Positions 29,625 through 40,705 of a stretch of 64,000 nucleotides of DNA are shown piece by piece. The translations under genes and the position numbers were made by a program. The stretch is from an uncultured Pseudovibrio sp. (GTDB lineage: Bacteria > Pseudomonadota > Alphaproteobacteria > Rhizobiales > Stappiaceae): positions 1-64,000 of the forward strand of contig CANNAV010000005.1 in NCBI GenBank assembly GCA_947502585.1, written 5' to 3'. The notes below the pieces were generated by a model. The model was given only the letters and a program-made list of their open reading frames with translations, did not search any database and was not told where the DNA came from. Numbering within the stretch: the stretch's first letter is position 1; every line of letters starts with the position of its first letter.

Positions 29625-32054
29625 TCAGTGGGCGACCACCCCTGACCCCTTGTCATCATTGACCAATGCTTCCGAGCCGGACTTTTCTTCTTTACCACTC
29701 CACTGGATGGGCTCAGGCATCCGAACAAGAGCATGTTCAAGCACTTCGTCCATGCGAGCGACTGGTAAAATCTCCAATTCGTTTTTCACATTGTCAGGAA
29801 TATCAGCCAAATCCTTGGCGTTATCCGCAGGGATCATAACCTTTTTAATGCCACCGCGCAGAGCCGCCAGAAGCTTCTCTTTCAGACCACCGATTGGCAG
29901 CACGCGACCACGCAAAGTGATCTCGCCTGTCATCGCCACATCCCGGCGAACAGGAATACCGGTCATCACGGAGATAACAGTTGTCGCCATGGCAATACCA
30001 GCAGATGGGCCATCCTTTGGAGTTGCACCTTCCGGTACGTGAACGTGCAGTTCTCGCTTTTCAAAGAGCGGTGGCTCAATACCAAAATCTTCAGAACGAG
30101 AGCGAACGTAAGAGGCAGCAGCAGAGATGGATTCTTTCATCACATCACGCAGGTTGCCGGTTACGGTCATCTTACCCTTCCCCTGCATCATGACACCTTC
30201 AATGGTCAGCAACTCGCCGCCCACCTCAGTCCATGCCAGACCGGTGACAACACCAATCTGATCCTCGTCTTCAACCTGACCAAAGCGGAAGCGCGGCACG
30301 CCGAGGTATTCCTCAACCAGCCCTTCATCCACTTTAATTGCCGTCTTTTCGTTGACCAGAATGTCCTTCACAGCCTTACGGGCCAGAGTACTCATCTCAC
30401 GCTCGAGGTTACGCACCCCGGCTTCACGGGTGTATAGACGGATAGTCTTCTGCAACGCTCCATCAGACACCTCGAACTCACCATCCTTCAGACCGTGGTT
30501 CTTTACAGCCTTCGGCAACAGGTGGCGGCGGCAGATCTCGACCTTCTCAGCTTCTGTGTAACCAGCAATACGAATGATCTCCATACGGTCCATCAGTGGA
30601 CCAGGAATGTTCAGCGTATTAGCCGTCGTCACAAACATGACATCGGAAAGATCATATTCCACTTCAAGATAGTGATCCATGAAGCTGCCGTTCTGCTCCG
30701 GGTCAAGAACCTCAAGCAGGGCAGAAGACGGATCGCCACGGAAATCCATGCCCATCTTGTCGATCTCATCAAGAAGGAACAGCGGGTTGGACTTCTTCGC
30801 TTTCTTCATGGACTGAATGACTTTACCCGGCATGGAGCCGATGTAAGTGCGGCGGTGACCGCGAATTTCAGCCTCATCACGCACGCCGCCAAGGGACATG
30901 CGCACAAACTCACGTCCGGTTGCTTTTGCGATAGACTTGCCAAGAGACGTTTTACCAACGCCTGGAGGCCCGACAAGACACAGGATAGGGCCGCGCAACT
31001 TGTTCACGCGCTTCTGCACTGCAAGGTACTCCACAATGCGTTCCTTGACCTTCTCAAGGCCGAAGTGGTCCGTATCCAGCACCTTTTCAGCAAGCTTAAG
31101 ATCATGCTTAATCTTGGACTTCCTGCTCCAGGGAATTCCGATCAGCCAGTCAAGATAGTTGCGAACCACAGTCGCTTCCGCAGACATCGGGCTCATTTGC
31201 CTGAGCTTCTTCAGCTCAGCATTCGCCTTCTCGCGGGCTTCTCTGGAAAGCTTCGTCTTGGTAACACGCTCTTCCAGCTCGGCAAGTTCGTCGCGGCCAT
31301 CCTCACCGTCGCCGAGTTCTTTCTGAATGGCCTTCATCTGCTCGTTCAGGTAGTACTCGCGCTGGGTTTTTTCCATCTGGCGCTTCACGCGCGAGCGTAT
31401 GCGCTTTTCCACCTGAAGCACAGAGATCTCACTCTCCATCATGCCCAGCACCTTCTCAAGGCGCTCCGTGACAGCCACAGTGCCAAGCAACTCCTGCTTG
31501 TCCTGAATCTTCACAGCAAGGTGGGATGCAATGGTATCAGCAAGTTTCGAGAAGTTGTCAATCTGATTAACGGCACCCAAAACCTCGGGAGACACTTTTT
31601 TGTTCAGTTTCACGTAGTTCTCGAACTCGGAAATCACTGAACGGCCAAGAGCTTCGACCTCAACCTCATCACCGCCAGCTTCATCAAGAATAACGGCTTC
31701 TGCTTCATAAAGGTCTTCGCGATCAGTGAACTTGCCGATTTCAGCACGCGCCCCCCCCTCAACCAGAACCTTCACGGTATTATCGGGTAGCTTGAGCAGC
31801 TGCAAAACTGTTGCAAGTGTACCGACCTTGTAAATCTGATCAGTATCAGGATCGTCATCCGCCTCATTCATCTGGGTCGCAAGCAAAATCTGCTTGTCAG
31901 ACTCCATCACCTCTTCCAGAGCACGGATCGATTTCTCGCGCCCTACGAACAGCGGCACGATCATATGAGGGAATACGACGATGTTGCGCAGTGGGAGAAC
32001 AGGAAAAACCGGGTTTTCTGTCTCTTCTACCGGGCGCACTTCATTGTCAGCCAT
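29625..32054 (-). CDS. lon: ATP-dependent protease Lon
   Basis: A hexameric cytoplasmic AAA+ serine protease for damaged and regulatory proteins. From ATG 32054 (MADNEVRPVEE) it is 809 residues. The N-terminal substrate domain FPVLPLRNIVVFPHMIVPLFVGR is followed by a coiled region. Walker A GPPGVGKTS is near residue 357 and Walker B LFLLDEIDKMG near 420. The Ser-Lys dyad lies in PKDGPSAGIAMAT and GGLKEKLLAALRGG. Shine-Dalgarno AAGGA is 6 bases before 32054, which rules out the longer frame at 32084. Confidence 0.97.
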   Translation of the reverse strand: MADNEVRPVEETENPVFPVLPLRNIVVFPHMIVPLFVGREKSIRALEEVMESDKQILLATQMNEADDDPDTDQIYKVGTLATVLQLLKLPDNTVKVLVEGGARAEIGKFTDREDLYEAEAVILDEAGGDEVEVEALGRSVISEFENYVKLNKKVSPEVLGAVNQIDNFSKLADTIASHLAVKIQDKQELLGTVAVTERLEKVLGMMESEISVLQVEKRIRSRVKRQMEKTQREYYLNEQMKAIQKELGDGEDGRDELAELEERVTKTKLSREAREKANAELKKLRQMSPMSAEATVVRNYLDWLIGIPWSRKSKIKHDLKLAEKVLDTDHFGLEKVKERIVEYLAVQKRVNKLRGPILCLVGPPGVGKTSLGKSIAKATGREFVRMSLGGVRDEAEIRGHRRTYIGSMPGKVIQSMKKAKKSNPLFLLDEIDKMGMDFRGDPSSALLEVLDPEQNGSFMDHYLEVEYDLSDVMFVTTANTLNIPGPLMDRMEIIRIAGYTEAEKVEICRRHLLPKAVKNHGLKDGEFEVSDGALQKTIRLYTREAGVRNLEREMSTLARKAVKDILVNEKTAIKVDEGLVEEYLGVPRFRFGQVEDEDQIGVVTGLAWTEVGGELLTIEGVMMQGKGKMTVTGNLRDVMKESISAAASYVRSRSEDFGIEPPLFEKRELHVHVPEGATPKDGPSAGIAMATTVISVMTGIPVRRDVAMTGEITLRGRVLPIGGLKEKLLAALRGGIKKVMIPADNAKDLADIPDNVKNELEILPVARMDEVLEHALVRMPEPIQWSGKEEKSGSEALVNDDKGSGVVAH

Positions 32055-32421
32055 CTCTATTCCTTTCAAATTGCAGCTCTCCAACGAAAGCCACGAAAAA
32101 GCGCAACATAAAAATCAACTCAGGCTTACAGGCCATTCGTAGAATTTCTAGGGCCAAACTCATCCGCCCCATAACGGGCACAAACAAATTTGCCAGGTTG
32201 CGAACCAGACCCATTAGGTGGAGACACAGCTTCAAAGTTTCAAGCACTCCACTTTCAGGACTTTCACCGATTTGTTGATATTATAAGATTTCTCTCCTGT
32301 CCTCAGGAGCATATAACACCATTTTGACAGCTCTGAAACCCAGGCTGAAGTCCATCCCTTCCGGTCATGGTTCGCATTTACGCAGAAGACTCATATCCGC
32401 CCTCATGCAGACGCACGATAC
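32055..32421. other. lon upstream region and clpX-lon spacer
   Basis: No protein gene is recognised. It contains the heat-shock-like promoter candidate at 32212-32244. The clpX terminator borders it on the right. Confidence 0.45.
32212..32244 (-). promoter_or_regulatory. Possible heat-shock (sigma-32) promoter of lon
   Basis: On the minus strand CTTGAAAC (32237-32244) resembles the -35 element of RpoH promoters, and CCTAATG (32212-32218) is a poor -10 element. The spacing of about 18 bases between the two boxes is longer than usual for RpoH sites with this -10 register. lon is RpoH-controlled in many bacteria, which is the main support. Confidence 0.25.
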
Positions 32422-32462
32422 AAAAAGTGGGCGGCACCTTTTTCTCAAGTTACCGCCCAAAT
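32422..32462 (-). terminator. Terminator of clpX
   Basis: TGGGCGG pairs with CCGCCCA around a long loop, followed by CTTTTT on the minus strand, 54 bases after the clpX stop. The long loop makes it weaker than the others in this window. Confidence 0.55.
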
Positions 32463-32515
32463 TAAACTCACTACCCTGAAGCGCAACGCCTGCCGGCTCA
32501 TCAGTCACCATCACC

Positions 32516-33781
32516 TCAGGCGCTGGTTGCTGAATTCTCCGCACGGTCCTCATAAATGTACAAAGGACGCGCTTCGCCGTCGACCACCTCACCGGAAATC
32601 ACTACTTCTTTAACGCCCTTAAGGCCGGGAAGTTCGTACATGGTTTCCAGCAGAATTGATTCCAGAATAGAACGCAGCCCGCGAGCGCCGGTCTTCCGGT
32701 CGATAGCCCGCCGTGCGACTGCCTTCAGAGCTTCTTCATGGAAGTTCAGCTCAACGTTCTCCATCTCAAACAAACGCTGATACTGCGTGACAAGCGCATT
32801 CTTAGGTTCACTCAAGATGGACACCAAAGCGCCCTCATCCAGATCCTCAAGAGTTGCAATAACCGGCAAACGGCCAACAAACTCAGGAATAAGACCAAAC
32901 TTGAGCAGATCTTCAGGCTCAAGCTCAGAGAACAACTCACCGGTCTTGCGATCTTCAGGTGCAAGCACGGCAGCAGCAAAGCCAATAGAGGTTTTGCGGC
33001 CACGGTCAGAAATGATCTTATCCAGACCAGCAAATGCACCGCCACATATAAACAGAATATTTGTTGTATCTACCTGCAGGAACTCCTGCTGCGGATGCTT
33101 ACGACCACCTTGCGGCGGAACAGAGGCAACAGTCCCTTCCATGATCTTCAGCAGGGCCTGCTGAACACCTTCACCGGAAACGTCACGGGTGATGGATGGG
33201 TTCTCCGCCTTACGAGTAATCTTGTCCACTTCATCGATGTAGACAATACCGCGCTGCGCACGCTCAACATTATAGTCCGCTGACTGGAGAAGCTTCAGAA
33301 TAATATTTTCAACGTCTTCACCAACGTAACCCGCTTCAGTCAGCGTGGTTGCGTCAGCCATCGTAAACGGAACATCCAGAATTCGGGCGAGCGTTTGCGC
33401 CAGATGGGTTTTACCACATCCGGTTGGACCAACCAGGAGGATGTTGGACTTAGCAAGTTCAACATCGCTGTTCTTGGAGGCGTGGTTCAGACGCTTGTAG
33501 TGGTTATGAACCGCTACAGACAGAACCTTTTTGGCTCGGCCCTGACCAATCACGTAATCATCAAGAACACCACGAATTTCCTGAGGTGTCGGAACCCCGT
33601 CACGAGACTTCACCAGTGAAGATTTGTTTTCTTCACGAATAATGTCCATGCAGAGCTCGACGCACTCATCGCAGATGAATACAGTCGGTCCCGCAATCAG
33701 CTTACGGACCTCATGCTGGCTTTTTCCGCAAAACGAGCAGTAAAGCGTATTCTTGCTGTCGCTGCCGCTGGCTTTGCTCAT
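32516..33781 (-). CDS. clpX: ATP-dependent Clp protease ATP-binding subunit ClpX
   Basis: An AAA+ unfoldase that feeds substrates to ClpP. 421 residues. The N-terminal zinc domain has four cysteines in YCSFCGKS and [10 protein letters not shown]. Walker [10 protein letters not shown] is near residue 121 and Walker [11 protein letters not shown] near 188. The pore loop is [10 protein letters not shown], and the ClpP-docking IGF-type loop is represented by SIGFAAAV. It follows clpP with a 266-base gap and no visible terminator, so co-transcription is possible. Confidence 0.97.
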   Translation of the reverse strand: MSKASGSDSKNTLYCSFCGKSQHEVRKLIAGPTVFICDECVELCMDIIREENKSSLVKSRDGVPTPQEIRGVLDDYVIGQGRAKKVLSVAVHNHYKRLNHASKNSDVELAKSNILLVGPTGCGKTHLAQTLARILDVPFTMADATTLTEAGYVGEDVENIILKLLQSADYNVERAQRGIVYIDEVDKITRKAENPSITRDVSGEGVQQALLKIMEGTVASVPPQGGRKHPQQEFLQVDTTNILFICGGAFAGLDKIISDRGRKTSIGFAAAVLAPEDRKTGELFSELEPEDLLKFGLIPEFVGRLPVIATLEDLDEGALVSILSEPKNALVTQYQRLFEMENVELNFHEEALKAVARRAIDRKTGARGLRSILESILLETMYELPGLKGVKEVVISGEVVDGEARPLYIYEDRAENSATSA

Positions 33782-34047
33782 GAGATATAACCCCGCATCA
33801 TTTCAGGGGACACAGCCCCTGTTAGAACTCTTAGTACAACAGCGTTACTTTCGCTGCGACGTTTCACTGACTTATCGCGTTTTACGTTCCGCTTCCAGAG
33901 GAAAGCTTTGGAAATCACTAACAGCCATTCTCTTATGCCTCTTATGCGATATTTGGCTTGCAATAATCAACATTCCTTTAAGCCCCGCACGTAAAGTTCA
34001 TTTTCTGTTAAAAAAACCTGAGCGCGGATTACTATAAAAAATCGGCT

Positions 34048-34683
34048 TTAAGCTGGTTCGATAACGTTCAGGCTCTCGCGATTTTCAATAACATTATCAA
34101 TCAGACCGAACTCTTTAGCCGCTTCTGCACTCATAAAGTTATCACGCTCAAGCGCTTCTTCAACAGCTTCAAGGGTCTGACCTGTATGAGAAACATAGAT
34201 CTCATTGAGGCGGCGCTTCAGCTTCAGAATTTCCTGTGCATGCAGCATAATGTCCGCCGCCTGCCCACGAAAACCACCGGAAGGCTGGTGAACCATGACC
34301 CGGCTGTTTGGCAGGGAAAAGCGCATACCCTTTTCACCAGCGGCCAGAAGCAGGGACCCCATGCTTGCAGCCTGACCAATACAAAGAGTTGAAATCTTTG
34401 GCCGGATAAACTGCATAGTGTCATAAATAGCAAGACCACTGGTCACAACGCCACCCGGGGAATTGATATAGAGCGCAATTTCTTTGTTCGGGTTTTCCGC
34501 TTCCAGATAAAGCAACTGGGAACACACCAGCGTAGCGACAGTATCTTCCACAGGACCGGTCAGGAAGATAATTCGTTCCTTCAGCAGCCTTGAAAATATG
34601 TCATAGGCCCGCTCACCCCGGTTGGTTTGCTCTACAACCATTGGCACCAGGCTGTTTGTGAAATACTCAACATGATCGGTCAT
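34048..34683 (-). CDS. clpP: ATP-dependent Clp protease proteolytic subunit ClpP
   Basis: A serine peptidase forming a tetradecameric barrel. 211 residues. The catalytic Ser is S107 in [10 protein letters not shown] and the His is H132 in MVHQPSGG; the Asp lies in [10 protein letters not shown]. The short N-terminal segment before MVVEQT is the usual propeptide-like part. It lies between tig and clpX, in the conserved tig-clpP-clpX-lon-hup order. Confidence 0.97.
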   Translation of the reverse strand: MTDHVEYFTNSLVPMVVEQTNRGERAYDIFSRLLKERIIFLTGPVEDTVATLVCSQLLYLEAENPNKEIALYINSPGGVVTSGLAIYDTMQFIRPKISTLCIGQAASMGSLLLAAGEKGMRFSLPNSRVMVHQPSGGFRGQAADIMLHAQEILKLKRRLNEIYVSHTGQTLEAVEEALERDNFMSAEAAKEFGLIDNVIENRESLNVIEPA

Positions 34684-34973
34684 GCGCTATCCATTTTAAA
34701 TATGCAGAAAGCTCAAGTAAGCTCGGTAACTTATCCGGTATTCCGGTAAGCCTGCAAGAAACTTATGTCGAAAAAAGCGCCATGCCCACCCATGGGATGT
34801 CGCCCTTGCCTTGAAGGCACTTGCCAAAAGGTAAATCCACAAGGTTTATGGAGCGTTTCCATAAGACCCTTTAGTCTTAACTCAATTATAAGAGAGCTTA
34901 AAGGTCCCACCTGCCCAATACACTTCGGAGACCTTCAGTTATTTCGGCTTTCCACCTCAAAATTCAGGATGTC

Positions 34974-35002
34974 AAAAAAAGAAGAAGGGGGCACAAGCCC
35001 CC
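34974..35002 (-). terminator. Intrinsic terminator of tig
   Basis: GGGGGC-TTGT-GCCCCC followed by TTCTTCTTTTTTT on the minus strand, about 35 bases after the tig stop. It separates tig from clpP. Confidence 0.85.
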
Positions 35003-35035
35003 CACCTCAACAAAACTCCCGGGCAATCCCAAAAA

Positions 35036-36382
35036 TTATGCTTCGTCTTCGTCCTCAGCCATAAGCTCGTCCTTGGAGACGACTTTGTCAGAAACTTTAG
35101 CAAGCTCGAGGATGTAGTCCACAACCTTCTCTTCGTAGATCGGGGCGCGCACGGATGCGAGGGCCTGTTCGTTGTTCTTGTAGAATTCGTACACCTGCTG
35201 TTCCTGACCCGGGAACTGACGAACGCGGTCGAACAGAGCCTTCTGAACTTCGTCTTCGGTAACCTGAACTTTGTTCTGCTCACCAACTTCAGAAAGTACC
35301 AGACCAAGGCGTACCCGGCGCTCAGAGATTTTACGGTACTCAGCTTTAGCTTCGTCTTCGGTTTTTTCTTCGTCTTCGAAAGTTTTACCTGACTGTTGCA
35401 TGTCAGCTTCAACCTGCTTCCAGACACCGTTAAACTCTGTTTCCAGAAGTTTCTCAGGCAGCTCGAAGGAGTACTCTTCGTCCAGCTTGTCCAGCAGAGC
35501 CCGCTTTACTTTCTGACGGGTAGCTGCACCGAACTGGCTTTCAATCTGGCCACGAACGATTTCTTTCAGCTTGTCCAGGGATTCAAGGCCCAGCGCGGTT
35601 GCCATTTCATCATCAATGGAAACTTCGCCTGCAGCTTCAATGCCTTTAACATCGATGTCGAAAGTGACTGCACGACCTGCAAGGTTTGCTGCGCCGTATT
35701 CTTCAGGGAAGGTCACATCGATGACTTTTTTGTCACCGATTTTCATGCCAACGATCTGTTCTTCAAAGCCAGGAATTAACTGGCCGGAACCCAGAACCAG
35801 CTGACTGTTCTCATCTTCACCACCTTCAAATGGCTCGCCGTCAAGCTTGCCGAGGTAGTGCATTGTAACGCGGTCACCGTCTTCAGCAGCAGCACCTTCT
35901 TCGCGCGCTTCAAATGGACGGTTGTTTTCTGCGATCTGCCTGACCTGTTTGTCAACTTCCTCTTCGGAAACTTCAACGATCGGACGCTCAAGTTCAATCG
36001 CAGAAAAATCTATAATATCGAACTCTGGCAGAACTTCATAGGAAATAGTGTAAGCAAGATCTGCCTCACCCGCCAGAACTTTTTCAGCTTCATCATCAGG
36101 AAGATTGAATTCCGGCTGCAGAGCAGGCTTTTCTTTGCGCTCTTCAATGGTCCTGGCAGTGGTTTCGTTAATCAGGTTACCGATAAGCTCGCCCATTGCC
36201 TGACGGCCATGAATTTTCCTGAGATAAGAAACCGGAACTTTACCCGGACGAAAGCCGTTAATTTTTACCTTTGACTTCATGTCAACAAGGTAATCATCGA
36301 GGCGGGTCGCCAGATCCGTCGCCGGGATAACGACTTTGAGTTCGCGTTTCAGGCCCTCGGCCAGGGTTTCTGATACCTGCAT
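35036..36382 (-). CDS. tig: Trigger factor
   Basis: A ribosome-bound chaperone and peptidyl-prolyl isomerase. From ATG 36382 (MQVSETLAEGLKRELKVVIP) it is 448 residues. The ribosome-docking motif is GFRPGKVP near residue 44. The FKBP-type domain follows at about 150-240 (GDRVTMHYLGKLDGEPFEGG), then the helical arms. The tail is very acidic (ELMAEDEDEA). ATG 36421 would add 13 unusual residues; AAGGACGAGC before 36382 supports the shorter start. Confidence 0.96.
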   Translation of the reverse strand: MQVSETLAEGLKRELKVVIPATDLATRLDDYLVDMKSKVKINGFRPGKVPVSYLRKIHGRQAMGELIGNLINETTARTIEERKEKPALQPEFNLPDDEAEKVLAGEADLAYTISYEVLPEFDIIDFSAIELERPIVEVSEEEVDKQVRQIAENNRPFEAREEGAAAEDGDRVTMHYLGKLDGEPFEGGEDENSQLVLGSGQLIPGFEEQIVGMKIGDKKVIDVTFPEEYGAANLAGRAVTFDIDVKGIEAAGEVSIDDEMATALGLESLDKLKEIVRGQIESQFGAATRQKVKRALLDKLDEEYSFELPEKLLETEFNGVWKQVEADMQQSGKTFEDEEKTEDEAKAEYRKISERRVRLGLVLSEVGEQNKVQVTEDEVQKALFDRVRQFPGQEQQVYEFYKNNEQALASVRAPIYEEKVVDYILELAKVSDKVVSKDELMAEDEDEA

Positions 36383-36419
36383 GGTCTTTGCTCGTCCTTG
36401 ATTTAGGACGTGTCCCGAC

Positions 36420-36435
36420 AAACCATATATGGTTT
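36420..36435. promoter_or_regulatory. Perfect 16-base palindrome upstream of tig
   Basis: AAACCATATATGGTTT is a perfect palindrome without spacer, 38-53 bases before the tig start, where a promoter would be expected. It contains TATAT and could be an operator. The other side leads toward tRNA-Leu on the same strand. Confidence 0.4.
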
Positions 36436-36619
36436 ATCCCCGAACGGCGAACAAAACACCAAATTCGCAGAAGGGAGAAACTTTGGGAGAATATCCCTCA
36501 GCTCTTATCCGCCTGACGAGAAGGTGAGCATAAACCGAACTTCGACAACGCCCTCAACTTTTCCGTTTCCGATAAGCTACGGTCGTTTATTTATGCACCG
36601 TATCACCTCACCGGGGATA

Positions 36620-36702
36620 TGGTGCGGCTGGAGGGACTCGAACCCCCACGGTCTCCCGCTAGAACCTAAATCTAGTGCGTCTACCAATTTCGCCACAGCC
36701 GC
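36620..36702 (-). tRNA. tRNA-Leu (anticodon TAG)
   Basis: 83 nt with encoded CCA and a class II variable arm (CGGGAGACCG). Acceptor GCGGCTG/CAGCCGC, discriminator A. Anticodon stem CTAGA/TCTAG with loop TTTAGGT and anticodon TAG. T arm GGGGGTTCGAGTCCCTC. Confidence 0.96.
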
Positions 36703-36713
36703 GTTGGAGGGGT

Positions 36714-36741
36714 AGCTAAATGGGAAGCTGATAGAAGTCAA
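36714..36741 (-). promoter_or_regulatory. Promoter of tRNA-Leu
   Basis: Minus-strand TTGACT (36736-36741) and TTAGCT (36714-36719) with a 16-base spacer, just upstream of the mature 5' end. Confidence 0.6.
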
Positions 36742-37140
36742 CCACCTAATACGCTGTTTATGCCTGGATTCCGGGATTTCACTCCATTTCTACCTATGAA
36801 ACTGTGCATTACGACAGTCCGGGGCTCATTTTTCAAGCAGCAGATCGCATAGGATCCTTTTTCTTATCTGGTTCCCGCATTACCAGCCAGCGAGCTGCTG
36901 CAATCACTCACAAAGTGGCGTCAGAAATTGCTATATAAAAGCCGCAGCTTATTTCCGTTAGGTAAAACTTTCGCGTGTACGGACACCCGTTTTACGCGTA
37001 ATCCCCGCCTCTCCCGCAAGCCCGCCGCATTGGCTGTCTCACTAAATCGCAGGCACCACGATCTGCCGGTTAATTACCATAAATATTGATAATTCCCGAC
37101 CGATACCTCAGCAGGAAACCCAGCCCCCTAGTCGCAAACC
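36742..37140. other. Gene-free stretch between tRNA-Leu and nnr
   Basis: About 400 bases in which I see no gene, terminator or repeat. Confidence 0.4.
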
Positions 37141-38661
37141 TTAAAAATCACCCTCAAATTGAACCAGCTCGGTGATCACATCGGGAATATGCGCAATCAG
37201 ATCCTCTGCAACGAGCGCCGCTCCTGCAATTTCAGCAGTTCGGCCATGCACCCAAACGCCTTTTGCAGCAGCTTCAAAGCCGCCAAGCCCTTGCGCCAGA
37301 TATCCGCCAATCACGCCCGCCAGCACATCACCTGACCCGGCGGTTGCAAGCCACGGCGTTCCATTGGCATTCACAGAGACATGACCATCAGGAGCCGCAA
37401 TAACCGTATCAGCCCCTTTCAGCACAACCACAGCACCAGCCTGCCTGGCAGCCTTCCTGGTGCGTTCAACTTTGCAATCAGCAGAGGTGGGATCATACAG
37501 ATTGGGAAACAAACGACGGAACTCCCCCTCATGGGGTGTGAGCACAACACGCCCGGCACAGGCGGAATCCGAAATATACGCAAACAAATGCTTCGGTTTT
37601 CCTGCAAAGGACATCAGGGCATCTGCATCCAGAACAACACCGCGATCACCGGAAAGACACTCTACCACGCGCTCCTTCGCTTCCCGGCCAATACCTGCTG
37701 CGGGCCCAATCACCACTGAATTGAGCCGCTCGTCTTCCAAAAAACGCTGAAAATCAGCGATGCGCTCAGCCGGGTGGATCATGACACTCGTCAGATGCGC
37801 TGCATGCACAAGCGCTGCCTGCTCACGCGCCACAATACTCACAAGACCGCTGCCCACCCGTTGTGCGCCAAGCGCCGCGAGCCTGCTTGCACCCGTCGCA
37901 AACCTGGGACCACTCACGACAACAGTATGTCCCCTGTCGTATTTATGCCCCGCCATGGCCGGCTGATCAGGGATGCCCCCCCAGAGCTTATGGCAGTTAT
38001 AAAAGGCGGTCGGTCCAATCTTCTCAATAACAGAATCATCCAGCCCGATCTGCTCAATAATGATCTCACCGCAATGCTCCCGGCCAGGATAAAGGTAATG
38101 CCCCGGTTTGGCGCGAAAGAACGTCACCGTCATGTCTGCACGCACAGCTTCGCCCAGCACAGCGCCACTTCTGCCACTCACACCGGACGGCAGATCAACT
38201 GCGACGCATTGGGCCGGACTGTCATTAATCTGCTGCACAAGCGCCACAATTTCATCATCAAGAGGACGAGAGAGGCCCGCCCCAAACAAGGCATCAACAA
38301 TAACGTCGTTTTCGCCCAGCTCTTCCAGCGCAGCCTGCATGTTATCCAGTGAAGTCAGATCAAGATCCATCTCGTCATAGGCCAGCTCCGCATCTCCTTC
38401 CAACGTCTCCGGATCACACATCAGCCCGACAGCGACATTAAAGCCCTCATTGTTTGCAAGCTGCGCAACAACAAAGCCATCTCCACCGTTATTTCCGGGG
38501 CCGCAAAACACAAGAACCCGTGAATAGGGATGCAGGATCTGATGCATCACCTCAAACACAGCCTTACCTGCATTATGCATCAACTCAATCCCGGGAATGC
38601 CACCCTCAATGGTCAGGCGATCTGCCTTCTTCATCTGCAATGGTGTTAACAACTCATGCAT
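37141..38661 (-). CDS. nnr: Bifunctional NAD(P)H-hydrate epimerase / ADP-dependent NAD(P)H-hydrate dehydratase
   Basis: Repairs hydrated, inactive NADHX and NADPHX. The N-terminal YjeF epimerase domain (about 1-210) has the motif FCGPGNNGGDGFVVAQ. The C-terminal ribokinase-like dehydratase domain has LTPHEGEFRRLF and the active-site NANGTPWLATAGSGDVLAGVIGG. From ATG 38661 (MHELLTPLQMKKADRLTI) it is 506 residues. This start is favoured by GGAG six bases upstream and by the family's usual N-terminus; ATG 38673 adds four residues. No neighbours suggest an operon. Confidence 0.95.
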   Translation of the reverse strand: MHELLTPLQMKKADRLTIEGGIPGIELMHNAGKAVFEVMHQILHPYSRVLVFCGPGNNGGDGFVVAQLANNEGFNVAVGLMCDPETLEGDAELAYDEMDLDLTSLDNMQAALEELGENDVIVDALFGAGLSRPLDDEIVALVQQINDSPAQCVAVDLPSGVSGRSGAVLGEAVRADMTVTFFRAKPGHYLYPGREHCGEIIIEQIGLDDSVIEKIGPTAFYNCHKLWGGIPDQPAMAGHKYDRGHTVVVSGPRFATGASRLAALGAQRVGSGLVSIVAREQAALVHAAHLTSVMIHPAERIADFQRFLEDERLNSVVIGPAAGIGREAKERVVECLSGDRGVVLDADALMSFAGKPKHLFAYISDSACAGRVVLTPHEGEFRRLFPNLYDPTSADCKVERTRKAARQAGAVVVLKGADTVIAAPDGHVSVNANGTPWLATAGSGDVLAGVIGGYLAQGLGGFEAAAKGVWVHGRTAEIAGAALVAEDLIAHIPDVITELVQFEGDF

Positions 38662-39309
38662 AATGCTCTCCATCTCCCTGCCCTCAGGGCCTTGAGAATT
38701 TTATTACCCATTTTATTTGAGAAACTGGTTCATCATCTCCAACCGCCGCCGTATTTCTCACTCACGAAAAGTCACAAGCATAAGCCAGTGCTGAAACGCA
38801 CAAATTTCAAAGGCACTTCCTGAGTAAATGTTGCTACCGCGTACCATTTTGGGAAAACAACGAAGACATGCACGACAGACGATCCCACTACGATCTGGTT
38901 ATGACTGCTTTCGCACGACGCCTGCGTATGGCCACCGGGCCTTATACCGGGTATTTTTTTTGAAAATGCAAACCAAAGCCGTTGATCGGTCGAACTCAAT
39001 AAGGCCCGGTCCTCATTTATATAAACACCAGCCGCTTTTGTGCAGAAAGTAAAACACCGAAGGCGGCTATGCCGTTGGACAAATGGTGTTCGCTGCCGGT
39101 GAAAGTGGTTCAATCTGCCAGGTGCACCGGGCTGCATCACATCCTATGCGTTCGCCCTCCATGTTCTGCGGAAATTAAGCAACTCAAAAACCAGTAACGC
39201 CCAAACCTGACGATTCCAGGAAAACCCTCCACGGCATTGTGCAACAGAACAATTCCGGAACAACATCAGATAAAAGCCAGTTTCACGCGGTCAGTACTTG
39301 CCAATGCCT
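38662..39309. other. Gene-free stretch between nnr and the VOC gene
   Basis: About 650 bases with only short frames of unconvincing composition. Near 38925-38962 the plus strand carries an imperfect hairpin (ACCGG...CCGGGT) followed by eight T, which resembles a terminator but has no gene in front. Nothing else is recognised. Confidence 0.35.
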
Positions 39310-39759
39310 CTATCTGTTGGACTTTGGACGCTTATTCTCTGAGCTTTTGACGTCCACCCGTTCATCACTGGCAATCACCACATCCTGCGGCTGAGAAAGC
39401 TCAATCAGATTACCGTCAGGATCGTTAATATAAACAGACAGGATCGGCGAACTGGCACCGGTTCGAAAAACCGGCCCCTCAACAATCGTCACAGAGGCGG
39501 CACTCAGCCGCGCAATGGCGGCATCCAGACTCTCAACCAGAAAGCAAAGGTCTGCCGTACCCGGTACCTGTTCTTGCGCAATTGGAGAATGGTCCGCATC
39601 CAGGGGCTGCAGATTGAGCTTTTGCTGCCCGAAATGCAGAGCCCGGCGCCCGCCTCCGAATATGATCTCCTCCATACCCAGCACATCCTGATAAAAACGA
39701 CTGGTACGTTCAACATCATGAACGGTTAGCACGACATGGTCGAGAGAAATCAACCTCAT
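39310..39759 (-). CDS. VOC-family (glyoxalase/bleomycin-resistance-like) protein
   Basis: 149 residues forming one vicinal-oxygen-chelate unit: MRLISLDHVVLTVHDVERTSRFYQDVLGM (first His ligand), ALHFGQQKLNLQ, TADLCFLVESLDAAIARL, and SVYINDPDGNLIELSQP (final Glu). AAGGAGCGAGTG immediately before ATG 39759 fixes the start. A further ATG at 39879 is not supported. The substrate cannot be told from sequence; related proteins are annotated as glyoxalase-like or fosfomycin-type. It is a single gene divergent from glnB. Confidence 0.85.
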   Translation of the reverse strand: MRLISLDHVVLTVHDVERTSRFYQDVLGMEEIIFGGGRRALHFGQQKLNLQPLDADHSPIAQEQVPGTADLCFLVESLDAAIARLSAASVTIVEGPVFRTGASSPILSVYINDPDGNLIELSQPQDVVIASDERVDVKSSENKRPKSNR

Positions 39760-40504
<745 letters not shown>

Positions 40505-40705
40505 AGCGAATCTCTGAAAAGGACCTGCCGGTTTTTCGGATGAAGAAACGCATAGGAACAAACCTGGAGCGCAATGCGCTCAAAACAAGAGTTTCACCAG
40601 AAAATCACGAGGACTGAATGAGTTATGGGCAGCGATCCCGAACGCCTGGTCTTCCGGTTTACAACACAGCGCCACTGGCGTTTTTAATAAGGGGAATAGG
40701 AAGTT

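Noticed and set aside
38772-39140. 122-codon minus-strand frame between nnr and the VOC gene
   Set aside because: No ribosome binding site or motif; composition typical of a chance frame.
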